A DNA stretch of 64,000 nucleotides from Actinomycetales bacterium UBA1383 (GTDB taxonomy: Bacteria > Actinomycetota > Actinomycetes > Actinomycetales > Actinomycetaceae). The DNA lies in the NCBI GenBank assembly GCA_002305415.1, contig DBQX01000046.1, positions 111,314 through 175,313 on the forward strand. Reading direction: 5' to 3'. A model generated the notes under the pieces. The model had not been told where the DNA came from, did not search any database, and was given only the letters and a program-made list of their open reading frames with translations. Both the position numbers and the translations under genes were made by a program. Below, piece by piece: positions 42,376 to 51,228 of this stretch (the stretch's first letter is position 1; every line of letters begins with the position of its first letter).

Positions 42376-43296
42376 ATGATGAGAACCGTGCTTGCAGTCC
42401 TGAGTCCCGGCCAGGGGTCGCAGACCCCCGGCATGCTCCGTCCCTGGCTCGACGATCCCGCGCTCGACACCCTCGTCGGCGAGATGTCCGAAGCCGCCCG
42501 CCTCGACCTCCGCACCCTCGGCACGACGGCGGATGCCGCGACCATCACGGATACCGCGGTGGCCCAGCCGCTCATCGTGGCGGCCTCCCTGGTCTCGTTC
42601 GCGGCGCTTGGTGTCACGCCGGACGTCGCCGCCGGCCACTCGGTCGGCGAGCTCGCCGCGCTCGCGGTTGCCGGCGTCGTGACCCCGGCCGACGCCGTCG
42701 CGCTCGCCGGCGTCCGCGGCCGCGCCATGGCTGAGGCCGCGAGTGCGGTCGAGACGGGCATGAGCGCCGTCGTCGGCGGTAGCCGGGACGAGGTGCTCGA
42801 CGCGGTCAGCCGCGCCGGCGCCGTCGTCGCGAACGTCAACTCCGGCGGCCAGGTCGTCGCCGCCGGGACCCCGGCGCAGCTCGCGGAGCTCGCCGCCGCT
42901 CCCCCGAGCCGCGCGCGCGTCATTCCCCTCGCGGTGGCGGGCGCGTTCCACACGAGCTACATGGCACGCGCCGTCGACGCCGTGAGGGAGGCCGCCGCCG
43001 CCCTCGAGCCCCATGACCCCACGGCCACGCTCCTCTCCAACCGGGACGGTGCGGTGGTGGAGACCGGGCGCGACGCGCTCGACCGGATCGTCAGCCAGAT
43101 CACCTCACCGGTCCGCTGGGACCTCTGCTCCGAGCGGATCGCCGCCCTCGGCGTGGGAGGCCTCGTCGAGCTCTGCCCCGGTGGGGTGCTGACGGGCCTC
43201 GCGAAGCGTGAACTGCGCGGCATCCCCGCCTGCGCGATCACGTCCCCCGATGACCTCGACGCTGCGCGCGCCATTGCGAAAGGATTGACAGCGTGA
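42376..43296 (+). CDS. fabD: Malonyl-CoA:ACP transacylase
   Basis: A 306-residue FabD, which moves malonyl from coenzyme A to acyl carrier protein for fatty acid elongation. Seen are VLSPGQGSQTPGM, AGHSVGELAALA with the nucleophile Ser, GRAMAEAASA (Arg contact), NVNSGGQVVAAGT and AVAGAFHTSYM (catalytic His). The ATG at 42376 is followed by another at 42379; either may be used, as no strong Shine-Dalgarno is seen. It begins the fabD-fabH-acpP-fabF operon, as in streptomycetes; its stop overlaps fabH by four bases (GTGA). Confidence 0.95.
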   Translation: MMRTVLAVLSPGQGSQTPGMLRPWLDDPALDTLVGEMSEAARLDLRTLGTTADAATITDTAVAQPLIVAASLVSFAALGVTPDVAAGHSVGELAALAVAGVVTPADAVALAGVRGRAMAEAASAVETGMSAVVGGSRDEVLDAVSRAGAVVANVNSGGQVVAAGTPAQLAELAAAPPSRARVIPLAVAGAFHTSYMARAVDAVREAAAALEPHDPTATLLSNRDGAVVETGRDALDRIVSQITSPVRWDLCSERIAALGVGGLVELCPGGVLTGLAKRELRGIPACAITSPDDLDAARAIAKGLTA

Positions 43297-44312
43297 CCAC
43301 CCTCACCGTCCCCCAGCCCTCGAAGTACAGCCGGATCCTAGGCGTCGGCGGAATGCGCGGAGAGCGCGTCGTGATGAACGACGAGATCGTCGGTCCGATC
43401 AACTCCTCCGACGAGTGGATCCGCCAGCGCACCGGCATCATCTCCAGGCGCCGCGCCAACCCCGAGACCTCCCTGCTCGACATGTGCGAGACCGCCGGGC
43501 GTGAGGCGCTGGCAGCCGCCGGCGTGGAGGCGTCCGAGGTCGACGTCGTCATCCTCTCTACCATCACCTGGTTCGAGCAGACGCCGGCCGCCGCGACGAT
43601 CATCGCCGAGCGCCTCGGCGCCACCCCGGCCGCCGCCTACGACATCAGCGCCGCCTGCGCGGGCTACTGCTACGGGATCGGCCAGGCCGACGCGCTGGTG
43701 CGCGCCGGCGCCGCCAGGAACGTCCTCGTGATCGGCGCGGAGCGCATGTCGGACATCATCGACCCGACGGACCGCACGATCTCCTTCCTCCTCGGCGACG
43801 GCGCCGGCGCCGCGGTCGTCGGCGTGTCCGACACCCCGGCGATCGGTCCCACTGTGTGGGGCGCGGACGGTGGCCAGGCGCACCTGATCACCCAGACCCA
43901 CTCGTGGCTCACGTTCCAGGACGGCACCGACACGTCCTGGCCCACGCTGCGCCAGGAGGGCCCCGCCGTCTTCAAGTGGGCGAGCTTCAAGGTCGCGGAG
44001 ATCGCCAAGCAGGCGATCGAGGCGGCAGGGCTGGAGCCTGAGGACATCGACGTCTTCATCCCCCACCAGGCCAACATGCGCATCATCGACCAGATGGCCA
44101 AGCAGCTCCATCTGCGTGATGACGTGATCGTCGCGAGGGACATCGCCGAGACCGGCAACACCTCCGCGGCCTCAGTTCCCCTGGCAACGGAGCGCCTGCT
44201 CCGTGAAGGCCAGGCCACCGGCGGACAGATCGCCCTGCAGATCGGCTTCGGTGCCGGTCTGGCCTACGCCGCGCAGGTCGTCGTCCTCCCCAACCAGACA
44301 CACACCGTGTGA
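43293..44312 (+). CDS. fabH: 3-oxoacyl-ACP synthase III
   Basis: A 339-residue FabH that starts fatty acid chains by condensing an acyl-CoA (acetyl or branched) with malonyl-ACP. The catalytic triad is complete: C122 in ISAACAGYCYG, His in IPHQANMRIIDQMA and Asn in IAETGNTSAASVP. The C-terminal GGQIALQIGFGAGLAYAAQVV is typical. It starts with GTG overlapping the fabD stop (GTGA). Whether it prefers acetyl-CoA or branched primers cannot be told from sequence. Confidence 0.97.
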   Translation: MTTLTVPQPSKYSRILGVGGMRGERVVMNDEIVGPINSSDEWIRQRTGIISRRRANPETSLLDMCETAGREALAAAGVEASEVDVVILSTITWFEQTPAAATIIAERLGATPAAAYDISAACAGYCYGIGQADALVRAGAARNVLVIGAERMSDIIDPTDRTISFLLGDGAGAAVVGVSDTPAIGPTVWGADGGQAHLITQTHSWLTFQDGTDTSWPTLRQEGPAVFKWASFKVAEIAKQAIEAAGLEPEDIDVFIPHQANMRIIDQMAKQLHLRDDVIVARDIAETGNTSAASVPLATERLLREGQATGGQIALQIGFGAGLAYAAQVVVLPNQTHTV

Positions 44313-44326
44313 GGAGAGAAAGAACC

Positions 44327-44578
44327 ATGGCACTGAGCGCATCCGAGATCCTTGAAGGCCTCGCCGAGATCGTCAGCGAGGAGACCGGCCTGCCGGTCGA
44401 GTCCGTGACGCCGGAGTCGTCCTTCGCCGACGACCTCGACATCGACTCGCTCTCGATGATGACCATCATGACCTACGCCGAGGAGCGCTTCGAGGTCCGC
44501 ATCCCGGACGAGGAGGCCACCAAGCTCGCCACCGTGCAGGACGCGGTCGACTTCATCGTCAAGGCCCAGGAGGCCTGA
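44327..44578 (+). CDS. acpP: Acyl carrier protein
   Basis: An 83-residue acidic acyl carrier protein that carries growing fatty acyl chains on a phosphopantetheine group. The attachment Ser is S41 in the motif DLDIDSLSMMTIM, with the helices ILEGLAEIVSEET and AEERFEVRIPDEEA on either side. The ATG at 44327 has GGAGAG upstream. It is the third gene of the fab operon; fabH and fabF flank it with gaps of 14 and 67 bases. Confidence 0.97.
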   Translation: MALSASEILEGLAEIVSEETGLPVESVTPESSFADDLDIDSLSMMTIMTYAEERFEVRIPDEEATKLATVQDAVDFIVKAQEA

Positions 44579-44645
44579 ATCGCGGCTCCGCCGCACCCGT
44601 CCGACCCGTTGCCCGTCCGTGGGCACTGATGAAGCTGGAGAAAGC

Positions 44646-45875
44646 ATGACTGTCGTCGTCGTGACCGGGATGGGGACCACCAACCCGCTGGGCGGGAACG
44701 TCCCCGACACCTGGTCCGCGGCCCTCGCCGGGGAGTCCGGGATCCGGACCCTCGAGAACGACTGGGCACGGAAGTACGAGATCCCGGTCGACTTCGCCGG
44801 CACCCTCAAGGTCCCGGTCAGCGAGGTGCTGCCGGTCCGGGACGCCAAGCGGATGGACCCGTCCACCCAGTTCGCCGTCATCGCGGCGGACGAGGCGTGG
44901 GCGGACGCGGGTGCACCCGAGGTCGCACCCGAGCGGCTCGGCGTCGTGGTCTCCTCCGGCATCGGCGGGGTGTGGACCATCCTGAACGCGTGGGACACGA
45001 TCCGTGAGAAGGGTGCGCGCCGTGTCCTTCCGATGACCGTGCCCATGCTGATGCCGAACTCACCAGCCGCCCACATCTCGGTACGGTTCGGCGCTCGGGC
45101 CGGCGCGCACGCGCCCGTCTCCGCCTGCGCATCGGGTGCCGAGGCCATCGGCGACGCCGTGGAGATGATCCGCAGAGGCCGGGCCGACGTCGTGATCGCG
45201 GGCGGGACGGAGGCGGCCATCCACCCGATGCCGCTCGCCGCGTTCGCGAAGATGCAGGCCCTCTCCACACGCTGCGACGACCCGCGGGGCGCCTCCCGCC
45301 CCTACGACGTCACCCGTGACGGCTTCGTCATGGGTGAGGGGGCAGGGATCGTCGTGCTGGAGTCGCTCGAGCACGCCCAGGCACGCGGCGCGACGATCCA
45401 CGCCGTGCTCGCCGGCGTCGGGATGAGTGCCGACGCGTACGACGTCGCTCCCCCCGACCCGACCGGCCAGGGCCAGGAGCGCGCCATGCGTCTCGCCGTC
45501 GCGGACGCCGGGATAGCCGGCGAGGACGTGGTCCACGTCAACGGCCACGCGACGTCGACCCCTGCTGGCGACCTGGTCGAGGCGCAGGCGATCTCCCGTG
45601 TGACCGGCCCGTCAGTGCTCGTCTCGGCCACGAAGTCGATGACCGGGCACCTGCTCGGGGGGGCGGGCGCACTGGAGACGATCCTCACCATCCTGGCGGT
45701 GCGCGAGCGCCTGGCGCCGCCGACCATCAACGTCACCCAGCCCGAGCCGGAACTCCCGGTGGACCTCGTGAGGGACGAGCCGCGGGCGCTGCCTGCGGAC
45801 GGACCGGTGTACGCGGTCAACAACGCCTTCGGGTTCGGCGGCCACAACGTGGCGCTGGTGGTGCGCAGCGTCTGA
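44646..45875 (+). CDS. fabF: 3-oxoacyl-ACP synthase II
   Basis: A 409-residue FabF/KasA-type elongating condensing enzyme. The Cys-His-His triad is visible: C161 in PVSACASGAEAIGD, His in VHVNGHATSTPAGD and His in SATKSMTGHLLGGAGALE. The end YAVNNAFGFGGHNVALVVR is diagnostic. It elongates acyl-ACP with malonyl-ACP. The ATG at 44646 has GGAGAA upstream. It ends at an 18-bp hairpin and closes the operon. The order matches fabD-acpM-kasA of mycobacteria with fabH added. Confidence 0.97.
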   Translation: MTVVVVTGMGTTNPLGGNVPDTWSAALAGESGIRTLENDWARKYEIPVDFAGTLKVPVSEVLPVRDAKRMDPSTQFAVIAADEAWADAGAPEVAPERLGVVVSSGIGGVWTILNAWDTIREKGARRVLPMTVPMLMPNSPAAHISVRFGARAGAHAPVSACASGAEAIGDAVEMIRRGRADVVIAGGTEAAIHPMPLAAFAKMQALSTRCDDPRGASRPYDVTRDGFVMGEGAGIVVLESLEHAQARGATIHAVLAGVGMSADAYDVAPPDPTGQGQERAMRLAVADAGIAGEDVVHVNGHATSTPAGDLVEAQAISRVTGPSVLVSATKSMTGHLLGGAGALETILTILAVRERLAPPTINVTQPEPELPVDLVRDEPRALPADGPVYAVNNAFGFGGHNVALVVRSV

Positions 45876-45880
45876 CAGCA

Positions 45881-45921
45881 CGGCGAGGGGCCCGGTCCGG
45901 GGTGGACCGGGCCCCTCGCCG
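45881..45921. terminator. Hairpin terminator after fabF
   Basis: An 18-bp perfect inverted repeat (45881-45898 with 45904-45921, five-base loop) 5 bases after the fabF stop, just before the convergent DUF3145 gene. Confidence 0.85.
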
Positions 45922-45926
45922 TCGTG

Positions 45927-46427
45927 TCAGCCGACGCGGTGCAGCCAGCGGATCGGTGCGCCTGCGCCGGCGTACCGGAAGGGCTCGAGTTCGTCATCCC
46001 AGGCCTGCCCCACGGCGAGTTCGAGTTCACGACGCATCCGCGCGGCGTCGTGGGCGTGCTCGAGGGCGGCGCGGATCCGGTTCTCAGGAATCACCACGTT
46101 GCCGTGCACATCGGTCTGGGCGTGGAAGATCCCCAGCTCCGGGGTGTGCGACCACCGGCCGCCGTCGTTCCCGGGCGACGCGTCCTCCGTGATCTCGTAG
46201 CGCAGGTGTGCCCAGCCACGCAACGCGGAGGCGAGGCGAGCGCCCGTGCCCACCTTGGACACCCACGAGAACTCGGCGCGCACGAGCCCGGAGACGGCCG
46301 GCTGGTCGGTCCAGTCCATCGCGATCCGCTGGTCGAGAACGGTGCTCACTGCCCACTCGATGTGCGGGCACAGGGCGCGGGGCGCAGAGTGCACGAAAAC
46401 AACACCGCGGGTGTACGTTCCACTCAT
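45927..46427 (-). CDS. DUF3145 family protein
   Basis: A 166-residue soluble protein of the DUF3145 family, which in actinobacteria lies next to the fab operon. Conserved-looking text is TRGVVFVHSAPRALCPHIEWAV, PAVSGLVRAEFSWVSKVGTGARLASALRGW, LRYEITEDASPG, ALEHAHDAARMRRELELAVGQAWDDELEPFRYAG and the final PIRWLHRVG. No enzyme motif is evident. It is convergent with fabF. The ATG at 46427 has AGGAG 6 bases upstream. A 6-bp inverted repeat GGTTCG/CGAACC in the upstream gap could be regulatory but is weak. Confidence 0.85.
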   Translation of the reverse strand: MSGTYTRGVVFVHSAPRALCPHIEWAVSTVLDQRIAMDWTDQPAVSGLVRAEFSWVSKVGTGARLASALRGWAHLRYEITEDASPGNDGGRWSHTPELGIFHAQTDVHGNVVIPENRIRAALEHAHDAARMRRELELAVGQAWDDELEPFRYAGAGAPIRWLHRVG

Positions 46428-46525
46428 TTCGACTCCTGGTTACGAGGTTCGTCTTCCCCTACGGCCTCGAACCCAGGAATCACACGGTTGTGCTTATTGA
46501 ACCACACACCGCGTTCAGCGCGGTA

Positions 46526-47014
46526 CTACATCATCTCGCGTACGGCGCGCATCGCCTTCTTGCGCGTGGCGCGGTCAAGACGGTCCAGGTAGAGCATGCC
46601 GTCGAGGTGGTCCAGTTCGTGCTGTACGAGGCGGGCCCAGATCTCCTCGCCCTCCACGACGACAGGGCGACCATCCAGGTCAACACCCTCGGCCCGCGCG
46701 TACCACGCCCGCTGGGTGGGGAACCACAGCCCGGGCACCGACAGGCAGCCCTCCTCCCCATCCTGGTACTCGTCCGGGGAGATGGCCACCAGGTGTGGAT
46801 TGATGACGTAGCCGATCCGTCCGTCAAGGTTCCACGAGAAGGCCCTGAGCGACACACCGATCTGGTTCGCCGAGAGCCCGGCGCGTCCTTCTTCGTCGAC
46901 GGTCTCGAGGAGGTCCTCGATGAGGTGCTTCACGCGCGAGTCGACCTCGGTGATCTCCTGGCAGGGCGTCCGCAGGACAGGGTCGCCGATGACCCGGATT
47001 TCACGTTTCGCCAT
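46526..47014 (-). CDS. def: Peptide deformylase
   Basis: A 162-residue deformylase that removes the formyl group from initiator Met. All three motifs are present: GLSANQIG (motif 1), EEGCLSVP (motif 2 with metal Cys) and QHELDHLDG (motif 3 with two His and catalytic Glu). The ATG at 47014 follows the family length; an in-frame GTG 24 bases upstream is possible. It stands alone between the DUF3145 gene and the large hydrogenase-type gene. Confidence 0.97.
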   Translation of the reverse strand: MAKREIRVIGDPVLRTPCQEITEVDSRVKHLIEDLLETVDEEGRAGLSANQIGVSLRAFSWNLDGRIGYVINPHLVAISPDEYQDGEEGCLSVPGLWFPTQRAWYARAEGVDLDGRPVVVEGEEIWARLVQHELDHLDGMLYLDRLDRATRKKAMRAVREMM

Positions 47015-47084
47015 GGGCCCAGTTTCCCACACCCGCATCCGCCGGCCGGACGCCGTCCGGCCCCGGCGGGCCGGACGGCACGGG

Positions 47085-50000
47085 TCAGTGGTGAACCGGG
47101 ACCGGCAGCGGGTACGGAGCGTACGCGGTGTGCAGCAGCCGGTGTGCGAGCGGCGAGTTGGGAGTGCCGTAGAACTCGTCGTAGAGCCGGAGGATGTCCG
47201 GGTTCTCCTGGGACTTCCGGTATGTCGACTGCTGGTCGATGTCGGTGATCAGCCTGAGCCGCTCCTGCATCTCCCCGGCCCGTTCCGGGACAGGGTGCCC
47301 GGCACCACCGATGCAGCCTCCCGGGCACGCCATGATCTCGATGAAGTCGTAGCCGAGGTTCTCGCCGCCCAGCATCCGCTTGATGACGGGCTCCGCGTTG
47401 CCGAGCCCGTTGATGACCGCCACCTTCACCGTGCGGCCCGCGGCCTCGATCCGCGCCTCCTTGAAGCCCTCGAGGCCCACGACGTTCTCGAAGTAGAGGT
47501 GCTCGCGCAAGGGCTCACCCGTCAGCTTCTCGACCGCCATCCGGAGCGCCGCTTCGGCCACGCCACCGGATGCCGCGAACATGACACCCGCTCCCGTGAC
47601 CCGCGAGTACGGCTGGTCGAACTCCGACGGGACGATCTCGGTGCGGGAGATCCGGCGCATGTTCACCATCTCGATCAGCTCGGTCGTGGTGAGCACAGCG
47701 TCAACGTCGCGACGGCCACCGGGGGCGAACTCGGGCCGGGCTGCCTCGTACTTCTTGGCCAGGCAGGGAACGATCGAGACGATGAAGAGGTCCTCCGGGT
47801 CCACACCCGCCCACTGGGCATAGTGGTTGCGGACGGTCGCTCCCATCATCTGCTGCGGCGACTTGCAGCTTGACAGGTGCGGGATGAGCGCGGGATAGCG
47901 GCGTTCCACGAGGTTGACCCACCCGGGGCAGCACGAGGTGAACTGCGGCAGTCGACCGCCGCTGGCGACCCGGTCGAGGAACTCGGTCGCCTCCTCCATG
48001 ATGGTGAGGTCCGCCGCGAACGAGAAGTCGAACACCCGGTCGAAGCCGACACGGCGCATCATCCCGGCGATGAAGGGGGACGCCTCGTGCGGTTCCTTGC
48101 GGTAGTGCGCGGCGATCACACTGCGGGGCGCCGGTGCGATGAAGCCGACGACGAGCTTCTTCGGGTCGTACATCGCGTCGAAGACCACGTCACGCTCGCG
48201 GATGTAGTCGAGCGCGCCACAGGGGCAGGCCGTGACGCACTGTCCGCAGGAGACGCAGTCGGTGTCGATCAGGGGCCGGCCGTCGTGGGTGCCGACGGAG
48301 AGCGTGCCGTGGTGGAACTGGAAGGCCAGCACGTTCACGCCCTCGATCTCGGCGCAGGCCGCGATGCAGCGCCCACACGAGATGCACTTGTTGTGGTCCC
48401 GCACGATGAAGGGGTGGTCCCGCACCACCGGTGTCCACGGACGCACGTGGATGGGCGTCTCGAAGCGGACCGCGTGGGCTCTCGCCTCCTGCCGGAGGTC
48501 GCAGTCGAAGCGTGCCTGGCACCCACACTTGAGGCACCGCAACGCCTCAGCACGGGCCTCGTCCTCGGTGAGCGTGATCTCCACCTCAGTGAAACCGATG
48601 CGCTCCGAGAGAGGCAGGGAACGCACCTTCGCGCGCGCCGCGGTGGGCGTCCGCTCGAACTCCGCCCGCGGCAGGTCCTCCAGGGTCCCGCGGCTGCACT
48701 GGTAGTTCGGGTTCTCCGGACGGACGTAGCCGTGTTGGAGGAACTGGTCGATCGCCTCGGCGGCCCGCCGCCCCGCCGCCACGGCCTGGATGACGGTGGC
48801 GGGACCGGTGACGCAGTCGCCACCCGCGAAGATCTTGGCCTCCGAGGTCTCGAGGGTCCGGCCGTTGATGTCGATGTCGCCCCACTTGTTCAGCTTCACC
48901 GGCAGGTCGTGGTAGAGGAACTGGGTGTTCGTCGACTGCCCGATCGCGCCGATGATGGTGTCGCAGGGGATGGAGAACTCACTGCCCTCCACGGGGATCG
49001 GCCGGCGCCGACCGGACCGGTCTGGTTCTCCCAGCTCCATCCGGATGCAGTGCAGGTACTTCACGCCGTCGCGCACGCTGATCGCGGTGGGCGCGGTGAG
49101 GAACACCATCTCCACGCCCTCGCGGAGGGCCTCCTCGACCTCGTGCGGCTCCGCCGGCATCTCGGCTCGGGTGCGGCGGTAGAGCAACTGGACCTTGGTG
49201 GCCCCCTTCCGCATCGCGGTGCGCACGCAGTCGATCGCCGTGTTGCCGCCCCCGATCACGACGACGGAATCGCCCACCGGTAGGTCGACCCCCTTCGTGA
49301 CGCTCTCCAGGTACTTGATTCCCAGTCGTACGCTCTCGTCGGTCTCGCCCTCGAGGTTCAGCGGGGTCGCGCGCCACGAGCCGATGGCGAGGTAGACGGC
49401 GTCGAAGTCCCGCTGGAGATCCTCCAGGCGCAGGTGCGTCCCCAGCGCCTTGCCGGTCATGATCTTCACGCCAAGGGACCGGATGACGTCGATCTCGGCC
49501 TCGAGCGTCGCCTTCGGGAGGCGGTACTCCGGGATGCCGTAGCGCATCATCCCGCCGGCGTGCGGCTGCCTCTCGAAGACGGTGACATCATGCCCGCTCC
49601 GCGCGCAGTAGTACGCAGCCGACAACCCCGAGGGACCGGCCCCCACCACCGCGACCCGCTGCCCCGTGGGCGCCTGCTTCCGGGGGATCCACGGCTGCTC
49701 GCGCGCCATGTCCCAGTCCGCGGCGAAGCGCTTGACGGCGTTGATCGCGATGGGCTCATCCACGAGACTCCGCCGGCACTCGGCCTCGCAGGGGTGCGGG
49801 CACACACGGCCGCACACCACCGGGAACGGGTTGCGCTCCTTGATGATGCGGACCGCGGCCTCGTAGTTGCCGTCCGCGACAGCACCCAGGTAGCGCTGGA
49901 TCTCGATGTTCGCGGGGCAGGTCTGCACGCAGGGAGCGACACAGTCCGCGTTGTGGTCGGACAGCAGCTGTTCCAGACGTACCTGGCGGTAGTCCTCGAG

Positions 50001-50276
50001 GCGCCGCGAGTTGGTCGTGATGACCATCCCCTCGCGAATGGGGGTCTGGCAGGCTTTCACGTGCCGCGTGTCGTCGCCCAGTTCCACCATGCAGAGGCCG
50101 CAGTTGCCGTTCGACCGCGGCAGGCGGATGTCGTAGCACAGGTGAGGGATGTGGATCCCCTCCTGGAGGAGCGCCTGCAGGATCGTCAGTCCTTCGTAGA
50201 CCTGGGTCTCGTGACCGTTCACGGTGACGGTGAGCCGGCCCCGGCCCTCCAGATCGAGGAGTTGCACACCCTCCAT
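47085..50276 (-). CDS. [FeFe]-hydrogenase fused to NfnB/GltD-like NAD(P)H oxidoreductase
   Basis: A 1063-residue single-chain enzyme. Order: [2Fe-2S] ferredoxin (C47, C59, C62, C76); GltD/NfnB-type cysteine domain (C112, C116, C120, C155, C159, C163, C167); FAD site VVGAGPSG (211-218); NAD(P) site VVVIGGGNTAIDC with YRRTRAEMP (366-374), favouring NADP(H); a CLKCGC knot (581-586); two [4Fe-4S] clusters (C631-C641, C674-C684); and the hydrogenase domain. All H-cluster ligands are present: TSCCPGW (C782 proton relay, C783), PCLAKK (C838, K841) and MACPGGC (C984, C988), plus the small-subunit tail. The CpI Met353 equivalent is Val. Predicted reaction: H2 with NADP(H), perhaps with ferredoxin. AGGAGG precedes the ATG. 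hydEFG are not in the window. Confidence 0.93.
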   Translation of the reverse strand: MEGVQLLDLEGRGRLTVTVNGHETQVYEGLTILQALLQEGIHIPHLCYDIRLPRSNGNCGLCMVELGDDTRHVKACQTPIREGMVITTNSRRLEDYRQVRLEQLLSDHNADCVAPCVQTCPANIEIQRYLGAVADGNYEAAVRIIKERNPFPVVCGRVCPHPCEAECRRSLVDEPIAINAVKRFAADWDMAREQPWIPRKQAPTGQRVAVVGAGPSGLSAAYYCARSGHDVTVFERQPHAGGMMRYGIPEYRLPKATLEAEIDVIRSLGVKIMTGKALGTHLRLEDLQRDFDAVYLAIGSWRATPLNLEGETDESVRLGIKYLESVTKGVDLPVGDSVVVIGGGNTAIDCVRTAMRKGATKVQLLYRRTRAEMPAEPHEVEEALREGVEMVFLTAPTAISVRDGVKYLHCIRMELGEPDRSGRRRPIPVEGSEFSIPCDTIIGAIGQSTNTQFLYHDLPVKLNKWGDIDINGRTLETSEAKIFAGGDCVTGPATVIQAVAAGRRAAEAIDQFLQHGYVRPENPNYQCSRGTLEDLPRAEFERTPTAARAKVRSLPLSERIGFTEVEITLTEDEARAEALRCLKCGCQARFDCDLRQEARAHAVRFETPIHVRPWTPVVRDHPFIVRDHNKCISCGRCIAACAEIEGVNVLAFQFHHGTLSVGTHDGRPLIDTDCVSCGQCVTACPCGALDYIRERDVVFDAMYDPKKLVVGFIAPAPRSVIAAHYRKEPHEASPFIAGMMRRVGFDRVFDFSFAADLTIMEEATEFLDRVASGGRLPQFTSCCPGWVNLVERRYPALIPHLSSCKSPQQMMGATVRNHYAQWAGVDPEDLFIVSIVPCLAKKYEAARPEFAPGGRRDVDAVLTTTELIEMVNMRRISRTEIVPSEFDQPYSRVTGAGVMFAASGGVAEAALRMAVEKLTGEPLREHLYFENVVGLEGFKEARIEAAGRTVKVAVINGLGNAEPVIKRMLGGENLGYDFIEIMACPGGCIGGAGHPVPERAGEMQERLRLITDIDQQSTYRKSQENPDILRLYDEFYGTPNSPLAHRLLHTAYAPYPLPVPVHH

Positions 50277-50384
50277 GGGATTCCTCCTGTGCGTCGATGC
50301 GGTGAGGAAAGCCTATGGAGCACTCACCCGGTCCACGTGGGACCTTCCGGCCACGTTTCGGGCACCGGGGGCCGCCCGAGGAGT

Positions 50385-50468
50385 GTCAGCACTCCGGTGA
50401 AGGGCCGGCCGGCGCCGGCGAGGAGAGTCAGCACTCCCCGGCGACAGGGCCGCCCGCGCCGGCGAGGA
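50385..50468. repeat. Imperfect ~42-bp tandem duplication at the M23 gene end
   Basis: Copies at 50385-50424 and 50427-50468 share most bases, including GTCAGCACTCC at one edge and CGCCGGCGAGGA at the other. The second copy encodes the last 13 residues and stop of the M23 peptidase (FLAGAGGPVAGEC); the first lies just beyond the stop and would encode LLAGAGRPFTG in the same frame. It looks like an old duplication of the gene's end. Confidence 0.7.
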
Positions 50469-51183
50469 AGGTGAGGGGATCGACGTGGTTGCCCATCTCG
50501 CCGGTGTGGATCTCGAAGTGGAGGTGGGGGCCCGTCGAGTAGCCGTTGTTGCCCACCTCGGCGATCAGCTGGCCGGCCCGCACGCGGTCCCCCTCGGCGA
50601 CGTGGACGCCGTCGGTGTACATGTGGCCGTACCACGACCACACGTCCTGGCCGTTGATGACGTGGTGGATGATCACCAGCTGGCCCGACCGGCCCTCCTT
50701 GCCGCCGCCGGCCCAGACGACCTCGCCGTCGGCGATGGCGTGGATCGGGGTCCCGACGGGCGCGGCGAAGTCAACGCCCGGGTGGAACGAACCCCAGCGC
50801 GGTCCGTAGAGCGAGGTGTTGTGGTAGGTCCCCTCAACCATCGGGAGGTACACCACCGACTCGCGCTCGGTGTAGGCCTCGCGCAGCCCGGACGCCCCGA
50901 CCACAGGCTCGCACACGGACACATCGGTCCGGGCCTGGGCGCGGGGGGCGGACTCCGCCGCGCGTGCAGGAGCCGCCGGATCGGCGAGAAGTGCGGTCCC
51001 CGTGGACGTCGCCCCCTCGAGGAGGTTGGCTGCGGCCGCCGCGTCGATGGTCTCGAGCACGGACACCTCGGACTTGGCCACCGGGTCCGCCACGCCGACG
51101 GAGGCGGGGTACAGCGCGAAACCGGTCAACGGGACGGCAAGGGTCAGCACGAGCGAGGGAAGGATCGTGACGCGGGGGATCAA
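50428..51183 (-). CDS. Secreted M23 family metallopeptidase
   Basis: A 251-residue exported peptidase. A signal peptide (VTILPSLVLTLAVPLTGFALYPASVGVA) leads to a variable Ala-rich region and a LytM/M23 domain from about residue 118. The zinc ligands are visible: SFHPGVDFAAPVGTPI (His, Asp), GHMYTDGVHVAEGDRVRAGQ and GPHLHFEIHTG (HxH). It should cut peptidoglycan cross-bridges or act as a cell-wall hydrolase activator outside the membrane. The start is TTG at 51183 with AGAGGAG upstream. Direct repeats at 51229-51246 in its promoter region resemble MtrA-type sites. Confidence 0.9.
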   Translation of the reverse strand: MIPRVTILPSLVLTLAVPLTGFALYPASVGVADPVAKSEVSVLETIDAAAAANLLEGATSTGTALLADPAAPARAAESAPRAQARTDVSVCEPVVGASGLREAYTERESVVYLPMVEGTYHNTSLYGPRWGSFHPGVDFAAPVGTPIHAIADGEVVWAGGGKEGRSGQLVIIHHVINGQDVWSWYGHMYTDGVHVAEGDRVRAGQLIAEVGNNGYSTGPHLHFEIHTGEMGNHVDPLTFLAGAGGPVAGEC

Positions 51184-51228
51184 GTATCTCCTCTGGTCAG
51201 GGCCTCAGTCCGGGATCCGGACTCCTTC

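Noticed and set aside
46507..46525. Small inverted repeat after def as a terminator
   Set aside because: Only a 6-bp stem with a 5-base loop and no U-run; could be chance in GC-rich DNA.
47085..50276. Reading the large protein as a hydrogenase relative without an H-cluster (Nar1/Narf-like)
   Set aside because: All four H-cluster cysteines, the relay Cys and the Lys next to the cyanide site are present, together with the small-subunit tail, so a true hydrogenase is more likely.
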